DNA from: an uncultured Clostridia bacterium
GTDB taxonomy: Bacteria > Bacillota > Clostridia > Christensenellales > UBA1750
Reading direction: 5' to 3'
DNA: 64,000 nucleotides
NCBI GenBank assembly: GCA_904393115.1
Contig: CAJFMX010000014.1
Coordinates: 1 to 64,000 of the forward strand
Shown: in pieces, positions 1 to 7,644 of the stretch
Layout: every line of letters begins with the position of its first letter
Numbering within the stretch: the first letter of the stretch is position 1
The notes under the pieces: model-generated
What the model was told of the DNA's origin: nothing
Databases searched by the model: none
What the model saw: only the letters and a program-made list of their open reading frames with translations
Made by a program: the position numbers and the translations under genes

Positions 1-108
1 TTGCCTTGTCTTTTTCCTCTTATGTATCGTTTTCAAGGTTCCCCGCCGTCAGTTCGTATCTCTCGCTGACAGCTTAGTTATATTACCACACTCCTCTCTC
101 TCTGTCAA
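1..108 (-). promoter_or_regulatory. Strong rRNA-operon-type promoter and leader, firing out of the left edge
   Basis: Read on the minus strand there is a perfect TTGACA (103-108), a 17-bp spacer and TAATAT (80-85). Downstream, at about 29-38, the leader contains CCTTGAAAAC, a motif typical of Firmicute leaders ahead of 16S or 23S rRNA. No coding frame follows before the window ends, so the transcribed gene, probably an rRNA operon, lies to the left; that part is inference. The remaining stretch 109-236 is AT-rich and holds no gene. It contains an 8-bp inverted repeat (157-164 with 225-232) that may help end the rsmF transcript. Confidence 0.65.
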
Positions 109-236
109 CACCTTTTCGAAAGTTTTTTGACAAAAAATAGAACTTTTTCATTTTTACGAACGATCTGACAAATCCGTAGGCTTTTTCTTCAAAACCATCC
201 CGGATTGCACATGCGTATCAATCTATCGTTCGGGTT

Positions 237-1526
237 TTACCGCCAGCGCAGTCCCTTGGGGTAGTGGTTCTTGATCTGGCCGCCGCTTCCCTTTCCCCAT
301 CCGAGCGCGCAGCGCTGGCAGCGCAGGACGCCCCAACCCCGCATTTCTCCCTCCAGCACCTCGCCGCCGAGGTAGCGCAGGGCCTCTTCGCGCGAGACCT
401 CCCGCTCCTCCTGCGCCTCCCCGGGCGCGAGGGAAAGGGCCAGCGCGTGCGCAGGCTCCAGCCGCCCCTTCGCGAGCCGTCCCAGCTGCACGCCCGCGCG
501 CAGCACGTTCAGCCCCCGCACGTCGGGCATTCCCTCGGGAATGGCATAGAGCCACTCCCCCTGGGCGCGCAGGCGCCGGGGCGCGGCCTCCCGAAGCGCC
601 TCCCGGGCAAAGGCCTCCCAGCGCGCCTCCCCCGTGTCCACCGGGAGCTCGGCGAGCTCCGCGCGCTCCTCGCCGCGTTTCCGCAGGCGGGCCAGGAAGT
701 GCCCCTCCCCGCGCACCTGGTGCGGATACAGGTGCGCCATGCCGCCCTGGCAGGGGATTCCGGGCAGCGCGAGCTCCGGATCGAGCGAGAACTCCGGGTG
801 CCGGCGCAGAAACGCCTCGATCGTCCCCTCGTTCTCCACGCGGTTGAACGTGCAGGTGGAGTAGACCAGCGTTCCGCCGCCGCGCAGGCAGCGCGCCGCG
901 TCCTCCAGGATCTCCATCTGCCGCTCGTGGCAGCGCGCGGGCGCTTCGGCGGACCACTGCGCCACGGCCTCCGGGTCGCGCCGGAACATGCCCTCTCCGG
1001 AGCAGGGCGCGTCCACGAGCACCGCGTCAAACCAGGGGCCAAAGTGCGCGGCGATGCGCGCGGGCGTCTCATTGCAGACGACCGCGTTCGGCACGCCCAT
1101 GCGCTCGACGTTCTCCAATAGGATGCGCGCGCGGGCGGGGTGGATCTCGTTGGCCACGAGAATCCCCTGCCCGCCGAGCAGGTCGGCGATCTGCGTGCTC
1201 TTCCCGCCCGGCGCGGCGCACAGGTCCAGCACGCGCAGGCCGGGCCGCACGCCGAGCGCCGCGGCCGGCGCCATGGCCGAGGGCTCCTGCAAATAGTAGG
1301 CCCCGGCCGCGTGCAGCGGCTCCTTGCCCATGCGCAGCCCCTGGGGAACGTAGAACCCCGCGGGGCACCAGGGCACCGGCGCAAAGTCCTCGGGCGGCGT
1401 CCAGCCCCGGCGCAGGCTGACGCGCAGGCCGGCCATGCCCTCTTCTTCATAGGTAGAAAAGAAAGCGGGCGCTTGCGCGCCCAGCTCTCCCTGCATCTGC
1501 CGAATAAACGCCTCTGGCAGCTTCAT
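237..1526 (-). CDS. rsmF: RsmB/NOP-family rRNA cytosine-C5 methyltransferase (RsmF-like)
   Basis: This 429-residue cytosolic enzyme should transfer a methyl group from SAM to cytosine C5 in rRNA. The SAM-binding loop CAAPGGKS lies at about 103-110. The motif IV cysteine is in DAPCSGEG (Cys175) and the catalytic cysteine in YSTCTF (Cys225), the two-cysteine arrangement of this family. The last 80 or so residues form the RsmF-type C-terminal RNA-binding (PUA-like) region. I chose the ATG at 1526 because GGAGG sits a few bases upstream and the domain starts there; the frame stays open further upstream without family resemblance. It lies 17 bp after manA and probably shares its promoter. The exact rRNA position modified cannot be read from sequence. 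Confidence 0.9.
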   Translation of the reverse strand: MKLPEAFIRQMQGELGAQAPAFFSTYEEEGMAGLRVSLRRGWTPPEDFAPVPWCPAGFYVPQGLRMGKEPLHAAGAYYLQEPSAMAPAAALGVRPGLRVLDLCAAPGGKSTQIADLLGGQGILVANEIHPARARILLENVERMGVPNAVVCNETPARIAAHFGPWFDAVLVDAPCSGEGMFRRDPEAVAQWSAEAPARCHERQMEILEDAARCLRGGGTLVYSTCTFNRVENEGTIEAFLRRHPEFSLDPELALPGIPCQGGMAHLYPHQVRGEGHFLARLRKRGEERAELAELPVDTGEARWEAFAREALREAAPRRLRAQGEWLYAIPEGMPDVRGLNVLRAGVQLGRLAKGRLEPAHALALSLAPGEAQEEREVSREEALRYLGGEVLEGEMRGWGVLRCQRCALGWGKGSGGQIKNHYPKGLRWR

Positions 1527-1543
1527 GGCATTTCCTCCGGTCC

Positions 1544-2527
1544 TCAGCGCTTTCCGCCCACGCGCGCAAGGTCGACGCCCAGCGCGGCAAGCTCCGCTTC
1601 GCTCTTTTTCACGTTGGGATAATAGGAACGGTAGAGCACGCCGCCCTCCAGCGCGTACTTGCCGAGGGTGGCCGGGATCAGGAAGCTGTCGCCCGCGCGG
1701 TAGGCGCGCTCGCCGCCCTCCCAGATGACCTTGCCCTCCGAGACCGCCGTGTACGCATAGAAGCGCGTGCCGTCCGTTTCCAGGTTCATGCGGCCCGCGG
1801 CGGTGAGCCGCTCCAGCGCAAAGCACGGGTCGAGGATCAGCATCTCGCGCAGGCCGCCCTCGACCTCGATCGGGACGCCCGCGATGGGCTTGCCGCCCTG
1901 CTTGGGGTCGATGACGTCCAGCGACTTTTCGATGTGCAGCTCCGCGTTCCGTCCCCAGGCGTAGAGGCGGTAGGTGCGGTCCGAGGACTGCTGCACCTCA
2001 TAGATGAGCATGTTGGCGCCGATGGCGTGCACGGTGCCCGCGGGGATGTAGAGCACGTCCCCGACCTGGACGTCCACCTTCTTCAGGTGCTGCTCCAGGC
2101 GCCCCTCCGGGATCTCGCGGCGCAGGGTCTCCACGTCGCAGTCGATGCCGAAGATGAGCTGCGCGCCGGGATCGCAGTCCAGCACGACCCAGGCTTCCGT
2201 CTTTCCATAGGGATCGCCCTCCACGCGCTGGGCATACGCGTCGTCCGGGTGCACCTGGACGGAGAGCCACTCCCGCGCGTCGATGAGCTTGATGAGCAGG
2301 GGGAACTCGCCCTGCACCTCGGTGCCGCAGAGCGCCGCGCCGTATTCGTCGATCCACTCGGGCAGGGTCTTCCCCTCGCAGCGGGAGACGCCCATCGGGT
2401 GCGCGGAGACCTCCCAGCTCTCGCCCGTGTGGTCGGAGGGAATCCGCTTGCCGTAGACGCTGGCCAGGCGCGTTCCTCCCCAATCCTTGATGTTGAAGTA
2501 GGGTTCCATAAAGAGCGGTTTCAGCAT
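1544..2527 (-). CDS. manA: Mannose-6-phosphate isomerase, class I
   Basis: A 327-residue zinc-dependent cupin enzyme interconverting mannose 6-phosphate and fructose 6-phosphate in the cytosol. The metal-binding region VQVHPDD is near residue 95, followed by TEAWVVLD and the later GTVHAIG histidine, as in Bacillus-type short ManA proteins (about 315 residues). An ATG three codons upstream (2536) directly abuts the GGGGAGGA ribosome binding site, so the ATG at 2527 with 9-nt spacing is preferred. It is the first gene of a manA-rsmF pair driven by the promoter at 2579-2607. Confidence 0.92.
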   Translation of the reverse strand: MLKPLFMEPYFNIKDWGGTRLASVYGKRIPSDHTGESWEVSAHPMGVSRCEGKTLPEWIDEYGAALCGTEVQGEFPLLIKLIDAREWLSVQVHPDDAYAQRVEGDPYGKTEAWVVLDCDPGAQLIFGIDCDVETLRREIPEGRLEQHLKKVDVQVGDVLYIPAGTVHAIGANMLIYEVQQSSDRTYRLYAWGRNAELHIEKSLDVIDPKQGGKPIAGVPIEVEGGLREMLILDPCFALERLTAAGRMNLETDGTRFYAYTAVSEGKVIWEGGERAYRAGDSFLIPATLGKYALEGGVLYRSYYPNVKKSEAELAALGVDLARVGGKR

Positions 2528-2578
2528 AAATCCCATTCCTCCCCATTCCGCATTTCCCGTCGATTCCTGCTGAGACTC

Positions 2579-2607
2579 ATGATACCATCTTTGCCCGCCC
2601 TTTGCAA
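2579..2607 (-). promoter_or_regulatory. Promoter of manA-rsmF
   Basis: On the minus strand TTGCAA (2602-2607) is followed after 17 bp by TATCAT (2579-2584). It points at manA, about 50 bp away, and is divergent from the tRNA promoter. Confidence 0.6.
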
Positions 2608-2655
2608 CCGCGCGGCGTTCATCATTTCTTAACGCATCTTCCCGAAAAAAAGCCG

Positions 2656-2684
2656 TTGACAAATCCGGGGGAATGATGTATAGT
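2656..2684 (+). promoter_or_regulatory. Promoter of tRNA-Arg
   Basis: A consensus TTGACA (2656-2661), a 17-bp spacer and TATAGT (2679-2684) lie 28 bp before the mature tRNA, as expected for a strong stable-RNA promoter. Confidence 0.8.
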
Positions 2685-2711
2685 AATATGGCACTAAGGA
2701 GTGCGGCACAC

Positions 2712-2788
2712 GAGCTCGTAGCTCAGCTGGATAGAGTGTTTGACTACGAATCAAAAGGTCGTGGGTTCGAATCCCTCCGGGCTCGCCA
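2712..2788 (+). tRNA. tRNA-Arg, anticodon ACG (CCA encoded)
   Basis: The cloverleaf folds by eye. The 7-bp acceptor stem pairs 2712-2718 with 2778-2784, the D stem pairs 2721-2724 with 2734-2737, and the anticodon stem pairs 2739-2743 with 2751-2755 around the loop CTACGAA. The T arm (2761-2777) carries the TTCGAAT loop and one T-T mismatch. The anticodon is ACG at 2746-2748, read as ICG after deamination, decoding CGU/CGC/CGA. The discriminator G is followed by an encoded CCA. Confidence 0.95.
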
Positions 2789-2792
2789 AAGG

Positions 2793-2828
2793 AAACCCCC
2801 TGAAAACAAAGGTTTTCAGGGGGTTTTT
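2793..2828 (+). terminator. Rho-independent terminator of the tRNA gene
   Basis: A 15-bp perfect stem (2793-2807 with 2812-2826) with loop AAAG ends in a run of five T. Confidence 0.9.
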
Positions 2829-2938
2829 CTATATATTTTCGGCTGCGGCCCTCGCAACTTCAGCAGCATCCTTCCTTGATGGAAGGGGCCGGGTTCTCTA
2901 TCCTAAAATCATCATACTGCAAAAAGCGAGGAGATTCG

Positions 2939-3088
2939 ATGTTTTTGGACAACCTTTCCGCAGCATTGCTTCGCTTCTGCGCAGCGCGCGGCCTCAGCTA
3001 CGAGGAGGTCGCGGAGCGCTGCCGCATCAGCCTCCGCTACTTCGGTGAAATCGTGCGCAGGCACACCTCCCCCACCCTGCGCAGCTGC
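2939..3088 (+). pseudogene. Truncated XRE/Cro-type helix-turn-helix gene
   Basis: The reading frame begins at an ATG (2939) with GAGGAG six bases upstream, so translation initiation looks intact. About 45 residues resemble the N-terminal half of a Cro/CI helix-turn-helix domain: LSYEEVAERC is followed by SLRYFGEIVRR and TSPTLR. After that the family pattern stops and the frame simply runs on antisense through the neighbouring permease gene up to 3541, where the residues look random. I read it as a 5' remnant of a regulator whose 3' part was lost when the flanking DNA was joined. A very short functional DNA-binding protein cannot be excluded. Confidence 0.5.
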
Positions 3089-3517
3089 CTAAAGCCGGAG
3101 CTTAAAGAGCACCACGCCCCCGATCATCAGCGCCATTCCCGCGAATTTATTCCAGTGGAAGGCGACCCGCTCCGCGCCGAGCCACCCGAAGGCGTCGATG
3201 ATGGCCGCGACGAGGAGCTGGGCGATGAGGATGGTCGAGATGGCGACCGTCGGGGAGAGGCGGCCGATGGCCAGCATGACCGTGAGCGTGATCACAAGGC
3301 CCAGCGCGCCGCCCAGCAGGTAGACCTTGGGCGTCTGCCCGAGCTCGCGGAAGCTGCCCTTGCCCCAGATCCACATCGCCAGCAGCGACAGGGCGAACGC
3401 CGTTCCCTGCACCCACGCGTTGGACTCGTAGAGCCCCAGCTTCTCCGAGAGCCGGGTGTTCATCACGCCCTGCACACTCATGGCCGCGCCGGCGAGGATC
3501 GCAAACACAAAACCCAC
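3089..3517 (-). CDS. Small DMT-superfamily membrane protein (YdcZ/DUF606 type)
   Basis: A 142-residue integral membrane protein with about five hydrophobic segments, the first beginning at the N-terminus with an AGAAMSVQGVMN stretch typical of DUF606 members. Such proteins are half-size relatives of drug/metabolite exporters and probably act as homo- or heterodimers; the substrate is unknown. No ATG fits. The GTG at 3517 has GGAGGA seven bases upstream and begins exactly at the conserved N-terminus, so it is the start. The gene stands alone, convergent with the HTH remnant. Confidence 0.8.
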   Translation of the reverse strand: MGFVFAILAGAAMSVQGVMNTRLSEKLGLYESNAWVQGTAFALSLLAMWIWGKGSFRELGQTPKVYLLGGALGLVITLTVMLAIGRLSPTVAISTILIAQLLVAAIIDAFGWLGAERVAFHWNKFAGMALMIGGVVLFKLRL

Positions 3518-3655
3518 TGCACATTCCTCCTTTGTCCCTAGTTTTCTCCATTTGCGGGGATGTATGCAAAAAATGCGCCGCCCCGCCCGTTTCTTAATGC
3601 AGGGTTCATCTCCCGGCCGTAGAATATAGAGAGGGAAGCGAAGGAGGAAGACTGC

Positions 3656-4330
3656 ATGCGACTGCTTTATGCGGAGGACGAACGGGACCTCAACGAGGTC
3701 GTCACCCGGACGCTCCTCAAAAACCACTACAGCGTGGACAGCTGCTTTGACGGGGAAGAGGCGCTGGACTGCCTGGCCGCGGCGGAGTACGACGCGGTGA
3801 TCCTGGACATCATGATGCCGCGCGTGGACGGGCTCACGGTGCTCTCGCGCCTTCGCGCGCGGGGCAACCGCGTGCCGGTGCTGCTGCTCACCGCGCGCGA
3901 CGGCGTCTCCGACCGCGTCAAGGGCCTGGATTCCGGCGCGGACGATTACCTGGTCAAGCCCTTTGCGCTGGAGGAGCTGCTGGCGCGGGTCCGGGCGCTG
4001 CTCCGGCGCGACGCCGGCCGCGCGGACAACTGCTATCGCCTTGCGGACCTGACGGTGGACTGCGACGCGCGCACCGCCCGCCGCGGGGACGTGCAGATCA
4101 CGCTCTCCTCCAAGGAGTTCTCGATCCTGGAGTACCTGATCCGCAACCAGGGCGTCGTCCTGTCCCGCGACAAGATCGAGCAGCACATCTGGAACTACGA
4201 CTATGCGGGCGGTTCCAACGTCGTGGACGTCTACATCCGCTATCTGCGCAAGAAGATCGACGACGGGTTCTCGCCCAAGCTCATCCACACCGTGCGCGGC
4301 GCGGGCTACGTCCTGCGGGAGCAGCCATGA
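3656..4330 (+). CDS. OmpR/PhoB-family response regulator
   Basis: A 224-residue cytosolic transcription factor. The receiver domain spans about 1-118, with phospho-acceptor Asp51, the switch threonine Thr79 and Lys101. A winged-helix DNA-binding domain spans about 128-222, with the VDVYIRYLRKKID recognition region and the C-terminal hairpin. AAGGAGG precedes the ATG by seven bases. The stop overlaps the start of the histidine kinase by 4 bp, so the two proteins are translationally coupled and form a cognate pair. The signal sensed is not evident. Confidence 0.95.
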   Translation: MRLLYAEDERDLNEVVTRTLLKNHYSVDSCFDGEEALDCLAAAEYDAVILDIMMPRVDGLTVLSRLRARGNRVPVLLLTARDGVSDRVKGLDSGADDYLVKPFALEELLARVRALLRRDAGRADNCYRLADLTVDCDARTARRGDVQITLSSKEFSILEYLIRNQGVVLSRDKIEQHIWNYDYAGGSNVVDVYIRYLRKKIDDGFSPKLIHTVRGAGYVLREQP

Positions 4331-5703
4331 GCCGGGGCGCGCGCTTTCCCCTGCGCCGGATTCCCATCCGCTGGCGCATCACGCTCTGGTACACGATCCT
4401 GATGACGGTGCTGGTCGTCGCGGTGCTGTTCCTGCTGTTCCGGCTCAGCTCCAACCAGATGATCTCGGAGGCGCGCCTACGCCTGCAGGACACGGTGGAG
4501 CGCAGCTTCTATGAGATCGAGTACGAGGACGGCGTGCTCACCTTTGATGACGACATCAATCACCTGGGCAGCGGCATCAGCCTCTCGGTCTACGACAGCC
4601 AGGGGAACCTGGTCTACGGGCGCATCCCCGCGAACTTCAACGGCGCGCCGCTGCTCATCATGGACGAAATCCAGCAGGTGGAGACGGATGCGGGCGTGTG
4701 GTATGTCTACGACACCTGCCGCACCATCCCCGGGTATGGGAACCTCTGGGTGCGGGGCGTCGTCTCCCAGGCGGAGGCGGACGCCGGTCTGCACGCCGTG
4801 GTGCGCCTGGCGTTGATCCTGCTGCCCTTCTTTGTGCTGCTGGTGGCCCTGGGCGGCTACTCCATCACGCGGCGCACGCTCGGCCCCCTGCAGGACGTGA
4901 CGGATACGGCCCAGCGCATCAGCCAGGGCAGCGACCTGACGCAGCGCATCCGCATGGGCCCGGGCGAGGACGAGGTCCACCGCCTGGCGCACACCTTCGA
5001 CCGCATGATGGACAAGCTGCAATCCGCCTTTGAGAGCGAAAAGCAGTTCACCTCCGACGTCTCGCACGAGCTGCGCACGCCGGTCTCGGTCATCCTCTCC
5101 CAGTGCGAGTTCGCCCTGAGCGAGGACGCGGAGGAGGCGGAGCGCCGCTCGGCCCTGCAGGTGGTCGCCGCGCAGGCGCGCAAGATGTCCACGCTGATCG
5201 CGCAGCTGCTGACCCTGGCCCGCACGGACAGCGGCCGCCAGAGCCTGCACATGGAGACCCTGAACCTGAGCGAGCTGGCCGAGATCATCTGCGAGGAGCA
5301 GGCGGACGCGGCGGCGGCGCGGAACATCGCCCTGCACGCGGAGATCGCGCCCAACGTGCTGCTGCGCGCGGACGAGACGATGATGATGCGCCTGTTCATG
5401 AACCTCGTGCAGAACGCCATCTCCTACGGCCGGGAGGGCGGCAACATCTGGGTGACGCTCCGCGACGCGGAGGGCGCCGTGGAGGGCTGCGTGCGCGACG
5501 ACGGCATCGGCATCGCCGCCGAGCACCTCCCCAAGATCTGGAACCGCTTCTACCAGGTGGATCCCTCGCGCACGGCCAGCCGCAGCGGCGCCGGGCTGGG
5601 GCTGCCCATGGTCCGCTGGATCGTCGAGGCGCACGGCGGCACGATCTCCGTCGACAGCGCGCCCGGCAAGGGCTCCGCCTTTGCGTTCACCTTCCCCAAA
5701 TGA
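4327..5703 (+). CDS. Membrane sensor histidine kinase
   Basis: A 458-residue partner of the preceding regulator. Transmembrane segments at about 19-40 and 158-178 flank an extracellular sensor of roughly 115 residues without a recognisable ligand motif. A HAMP linker follows (about 180-232), then the dimerisation domain with His247 in SHELRTP, and an ATPase domain with an N box (NLVQNAIS), DDGIGI and GAGLGLPMV. Everything needed for autophosphorylation is present. No target operon is adjacent: downstream comes a terminator and then convergent genes. Confidence 0.93.
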   Translation: MSRGARFPLRRIPIRWRITLWYTILMTVLVVAVLFLLFRLSSNQMISEARLRLQDTVERSFYEIEYEDGVLTFDDDINHLGSGISLSVYDSQGNLVYGRIPANFNGAPLLIMDEIQQVETDAGVWYVYDTCRTIPGYGNLWVRGVVSQAEADAGLHAVVRLALILLPFFVLLVALGGYSITRRTLGPLQDVTDTAQRISQGSDLTQRIRMGPGEDEVHRLAHTFDRMMDKLQSAFESEKQFTSDVSHELRTPVSVILSQCEFALSEDAEEAERRSALQVVAAQARKMSTLIAQLLTLARTDSGRQSLHMETLNLSELAEIICEEQADAAAARNIALHAEIAPNVLLRADETMMMRLFMNLVQNAISYGREGGNIWVTLRDAEGAVEGCVRDDGIGIAAEHLPKIWNRFYQVDPSRTASRSGAGLGLPMVRWIVEAHGGTISVDSAPGKGSAFAFTFPK

Positions 5704-5705
5704 CG

Positions 5706-5740
5706 CGCGGCCGGGACAGACGTCCCGGCCGCGTTTTTTT
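5706..5740 (+). terminator. Terminator of the two-component operon
   Basis: A 12-bp GC-rich perfect stem (5706-5717 with 5722-5733), a 4-nt loop and a run of seven T. The T run overlaps the stop codon of the convergent gene. Confidence 0.85.
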
Positions 5741-6633
5741 CATCGGATGCAGATCTCGCTGGCGCAGTTCTGCACCCCGTTGATCTGCAGGCGGACCCAG
5801 ATTTCGCCCGCCTGGAACGCATCCAGCGGGAGCGTCAGCTCCTCCTCCAGGTGCGTGACGTCCACGGATTGGGCGATGTCGCCCTGCACCAGCCACAGCA
5901 CGAGGGAGGTTCCCTCCGGCGCAGATCCGCAGGCGATCTGCGCGTGGAGCTGCTGCGCAGACGGGTCGGAGAGGGCGAGCTTCTCCCCGGCCACAAACCC
6001 TTCGCTCGCCCGCGCGAATTCGAGCCGCCAAACGCCGCCCAGGACCGTGCTGCGGTCCATCTGGATGACGCCCAGGTTCCACACCTGCTCGGGAGAGGTC
6101 ACGTCCGTATTGACGCTGGTTCCGGCGGCCACGCTGGCGATGCCCGCGCCCAGGCAAGCCACCAGCAGCACAAAGCTCACGCAGCCGGCGATGAGCAGTT
6201 TCCCATGATGAACGGCAGACGGTGTCATGGACAATTCCTCCTGTTGTTCGATGTGCGCGCCGCACTCCTCGCAGTACTTTGCGCGCAGCCCGACCTTGTG
6301 CCCGCAGGCCGGGCAGGGGCGGCGCACCTCGGCGCGGCGCAGAAAGTAGACCAAGAGGCCGATCAGGGGCGTCGTCAGCACGACGACGAGCGGCCACAGG
6401 ACTTCGTCCTCGCCCCGCCGCCTGCAGTCCGCGCGGACCCAGGCGGCAAACAGCGCCGCGCAGGCCAGCGCGGAGAGAAGGGCCCCCGCGCCCAGGAGCG
6501 GAAGGCTTGCGCGGATGCCGCTCCATCCGTCGCTGACCGCCCAGAGCAGCGCGAGCTGCAGCGCCAGCAGGGCGATTCCCGCGGCCCCGGCGATGCAGCT
6601 CGCCAGGCGCGCGCCTCGCTTTACCGGGTTCAT
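5740..6633 (-). CDS. Membrane protein with a zinc-ribbon, third gene of an ECF sigma operon
   Basis: The function of this 297-residue protein is not recognised. Hydrophobic segments at about 12-32, 46-66 and 80-98 are followed by a rubredoxin-like zinc ribbon (Cys107, Cys110, Cys121, Cys124). A fourth membrane segment lies at about 147-169, then an extracytoplasmic beta-rich region of about 125 residues. The N-terminal three-helix part resembles phospholipase-D-nuclease-type or PLDc_N membrane modules. Its start overlaps the stop of the preceding gene (ATGA), so it belongs to the sigma factor operon and may form part of the signal-sensing or envelope-response output. Confidence 0.65.
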   Translation of the reverse strand: MNPVKRGARLASCIAGAAGIALLALQLALLWAVSDGWSGIRASLPLLGAGALLSALACAALFAAWVRADCRRRGEDEVLWPLVVVLTTPLIGLLVYFLRRAEVRRPCPACGHKVGLRAKYCEECGAHIEQQEELSMTPSAVHHGKLLIAGCVSFVLLVACLGAGIASVAAGTSVNTDVTSPEQVWNLGVIQMDRSTVLGGVWRLEFARASEGFVAGEKLALSDPSAQQLHAQIACGSAPEGTSLVLWLVQGDIAQSVDVTHLEEELTLPLDAFQAGEIWVRLQINGVQNCASEICIR

Positions 6634-6998
6634 GCCTCCGCCCCCTTTCTCCGCATCCGCACGGAGAGTTCCGCTTTGAGGTTTCCGCGCCGCACGCCGA
6701 CGGCCGTGAGCGCGGCGCCCGCCAGCGCGGCGTAAGCGCAGGCCCCTGCCAGGAGGCGCGCCAGCAGGGGATCGGAAATCCCCAGGAGCGCAGCCGCCGC
6801 AAGCAGCGCAAAGAGGAGCGCGTTCCCCGCCATCGGAAGGTACCAGAGGGAGAGCGTGCGCGCCTTTCGCGCCTCTGCCTCGCGCCGGTAGAGGGCGATC
6901 TTCACGGCGTTGCTTTCCTCGGGCGAGGGCGCGCGCGCGGCGCGCAGCGCGCTCCGGACGGCATCTTCCAGCTTTGGATCTCTGCGTTCAGACTTCAT
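6630..6998 (-). CDS. Putative anti-sigma-type membrane protein
   Basis: A 122-residue protein with a charged cytoplasmic N-terminus (about 1-48) and two membrane helices (about 52-72 and 77-101). Its start lies inside the end of the sigma factor gene (11-bp overlap) and its stop overlaps the next start. This position immediately after an ECF sigma gene, together with a cytosolic N-terminus and membrane anchor, is the usual layout of an anti-sigma factor. However, I see no zinc-binding HxxxCxxC motif, so the assignment rests on context. Confidence 0.6.
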   Translation of the reverse strand: MKSERRDPKLEDAVRSALRAARAPSPEESNAVKIALYRREAEARKARTLSLWYLPMAGNALLFALLAAAALLGISDPLLARLLAGACAYAALAGAALTAVGVRRGNLKAELSVRMRRKGAEA

Positions 6999-7512
6999 AC
7001 CCAGCTTCCTCCAATCTTTTCCGAATGGTTTCCCGCGCCTGAAACAACCGGCTCTTGACGGTGCCGCGGGGCCTCTGGATCGTTCGGGCGATCTGTTCGA
7101 CCGTGCAGTCGCCCAGGTAGTAGAGCTCGACCGGAATGCGCAGTTTTTCCGGCAGATCGCGCACGATCGCGCGAATCGCCGCATCCCGCTGCGCGTTCTC
7201 GACGCGCTCCTGCAGGTCCTCGGGGGCGCACAGGGCGTCCGCCGGCGCGTCGTCCAGGCATTCGCTCGGGGCGATGGCCTGCCGGCGCGCGCGCTTTCGC
7301 GCATCGCTCTTCCACAGGCGATACGCCAGCGAGAAGAACAGCGCCCGCGGGTTGGACGCCCAGTCCAGCGCAACGCGCGCCTCCAGCGCCCGGAGAAAGA
7401 CCTGCTGGTAGAGGTCGTCCGCGTCCGCCCGGTCCGCGCAGAGCCTGCGGCAGAACCGAAACACGTCCGCGCCGAACGCGTCGATGCAGCGCTCGATCTC
7501 CCTTGCTTCCAC
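6988..7512 (-). CDS. ECF-type RNA polymerase sigma factor
   Basis: A 174-residue sigma-70 family protein with only regions 2 and 4. Region 2 covers about 15-75 (DADDLYQQVFLRALE for core binding, then a promoter-melting helix) and region 4 about 118-170 (LPEKLRIPVELYY, with the helix-turn-helix EQIARTIQRPRGTVKSRL). The start is a GTG at 7512, supported by AAGGAGG about eight bases upstream. It directs RNA polymerase to a small regulon, and the upstream motif at 7541-7570 suggests autoregulation. Genes for two membrane proteins follow with overlaps. Confidence 0.93.
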   Translation of the reverse strand: MEAREIERCIDAFGADVFRFCRRLCADRADADDLYQQVFLRALEARVALDWASNPRALFFSLAYRLWKSDARKRARRQAIAPSECLDDAPADALCAPEDLQERVENAQRDAAIRAIVRDLPEKLRIPVELYYLGDCTVEQIARTIQRPRGTVKSRLFQARETIRKRLEEAGYEV

Positions 7513-7540
7513 CCGCTCACCTCCTTGCGCCTTCCCCTCT

Positions 7541-7570
7541 ATATTCGCCGCATCGGGCGCTGCGGTTCAT
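7541..7570 (-). promoter_or_regulatory. Candidate ECF-dependent autoregulatory promoter
   Basis: On the minus strand TGAACC is followed by 16 bp and CGAATA, resembling the AAC-containing -35 and CG-containing -10 elements used by ECF sigma factors. It leaves a leader of only about 20 nt before the sigma factor start. It does not match the housekeeping consensus. Confidence 0.4.
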
Positions 7571-7596
7571 TTTTTTGCAGAAAATGTTTGCGGGCG

Positions 7597-7632
7597 CAAA
7601 AAAAGAGCGCTCCTTTTTGGGGGAGCGCTCTT
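7597..7632 (-). terminator. Terminator of rny
   Basis: The stem pairs 7604-7613 with 7622-7631 around a short loop and is followed on the minus strand by seven T. Confidence 0.8.
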
Positions 7633-7644
7633 GCGCAGGCGGGT

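Noticed and set aside
127-155. TTGACA on the plus strand near 127
   Set aside because: No -10 hexamer at a suitable distance and no plus-strand gene follows.
157-232. CGAACGAT/ATCGTTCG inverted repeat as terminator of rsmF
   Set aside because: The arms are 8 bp and about 60 bases apart with no T run; too weak to call.
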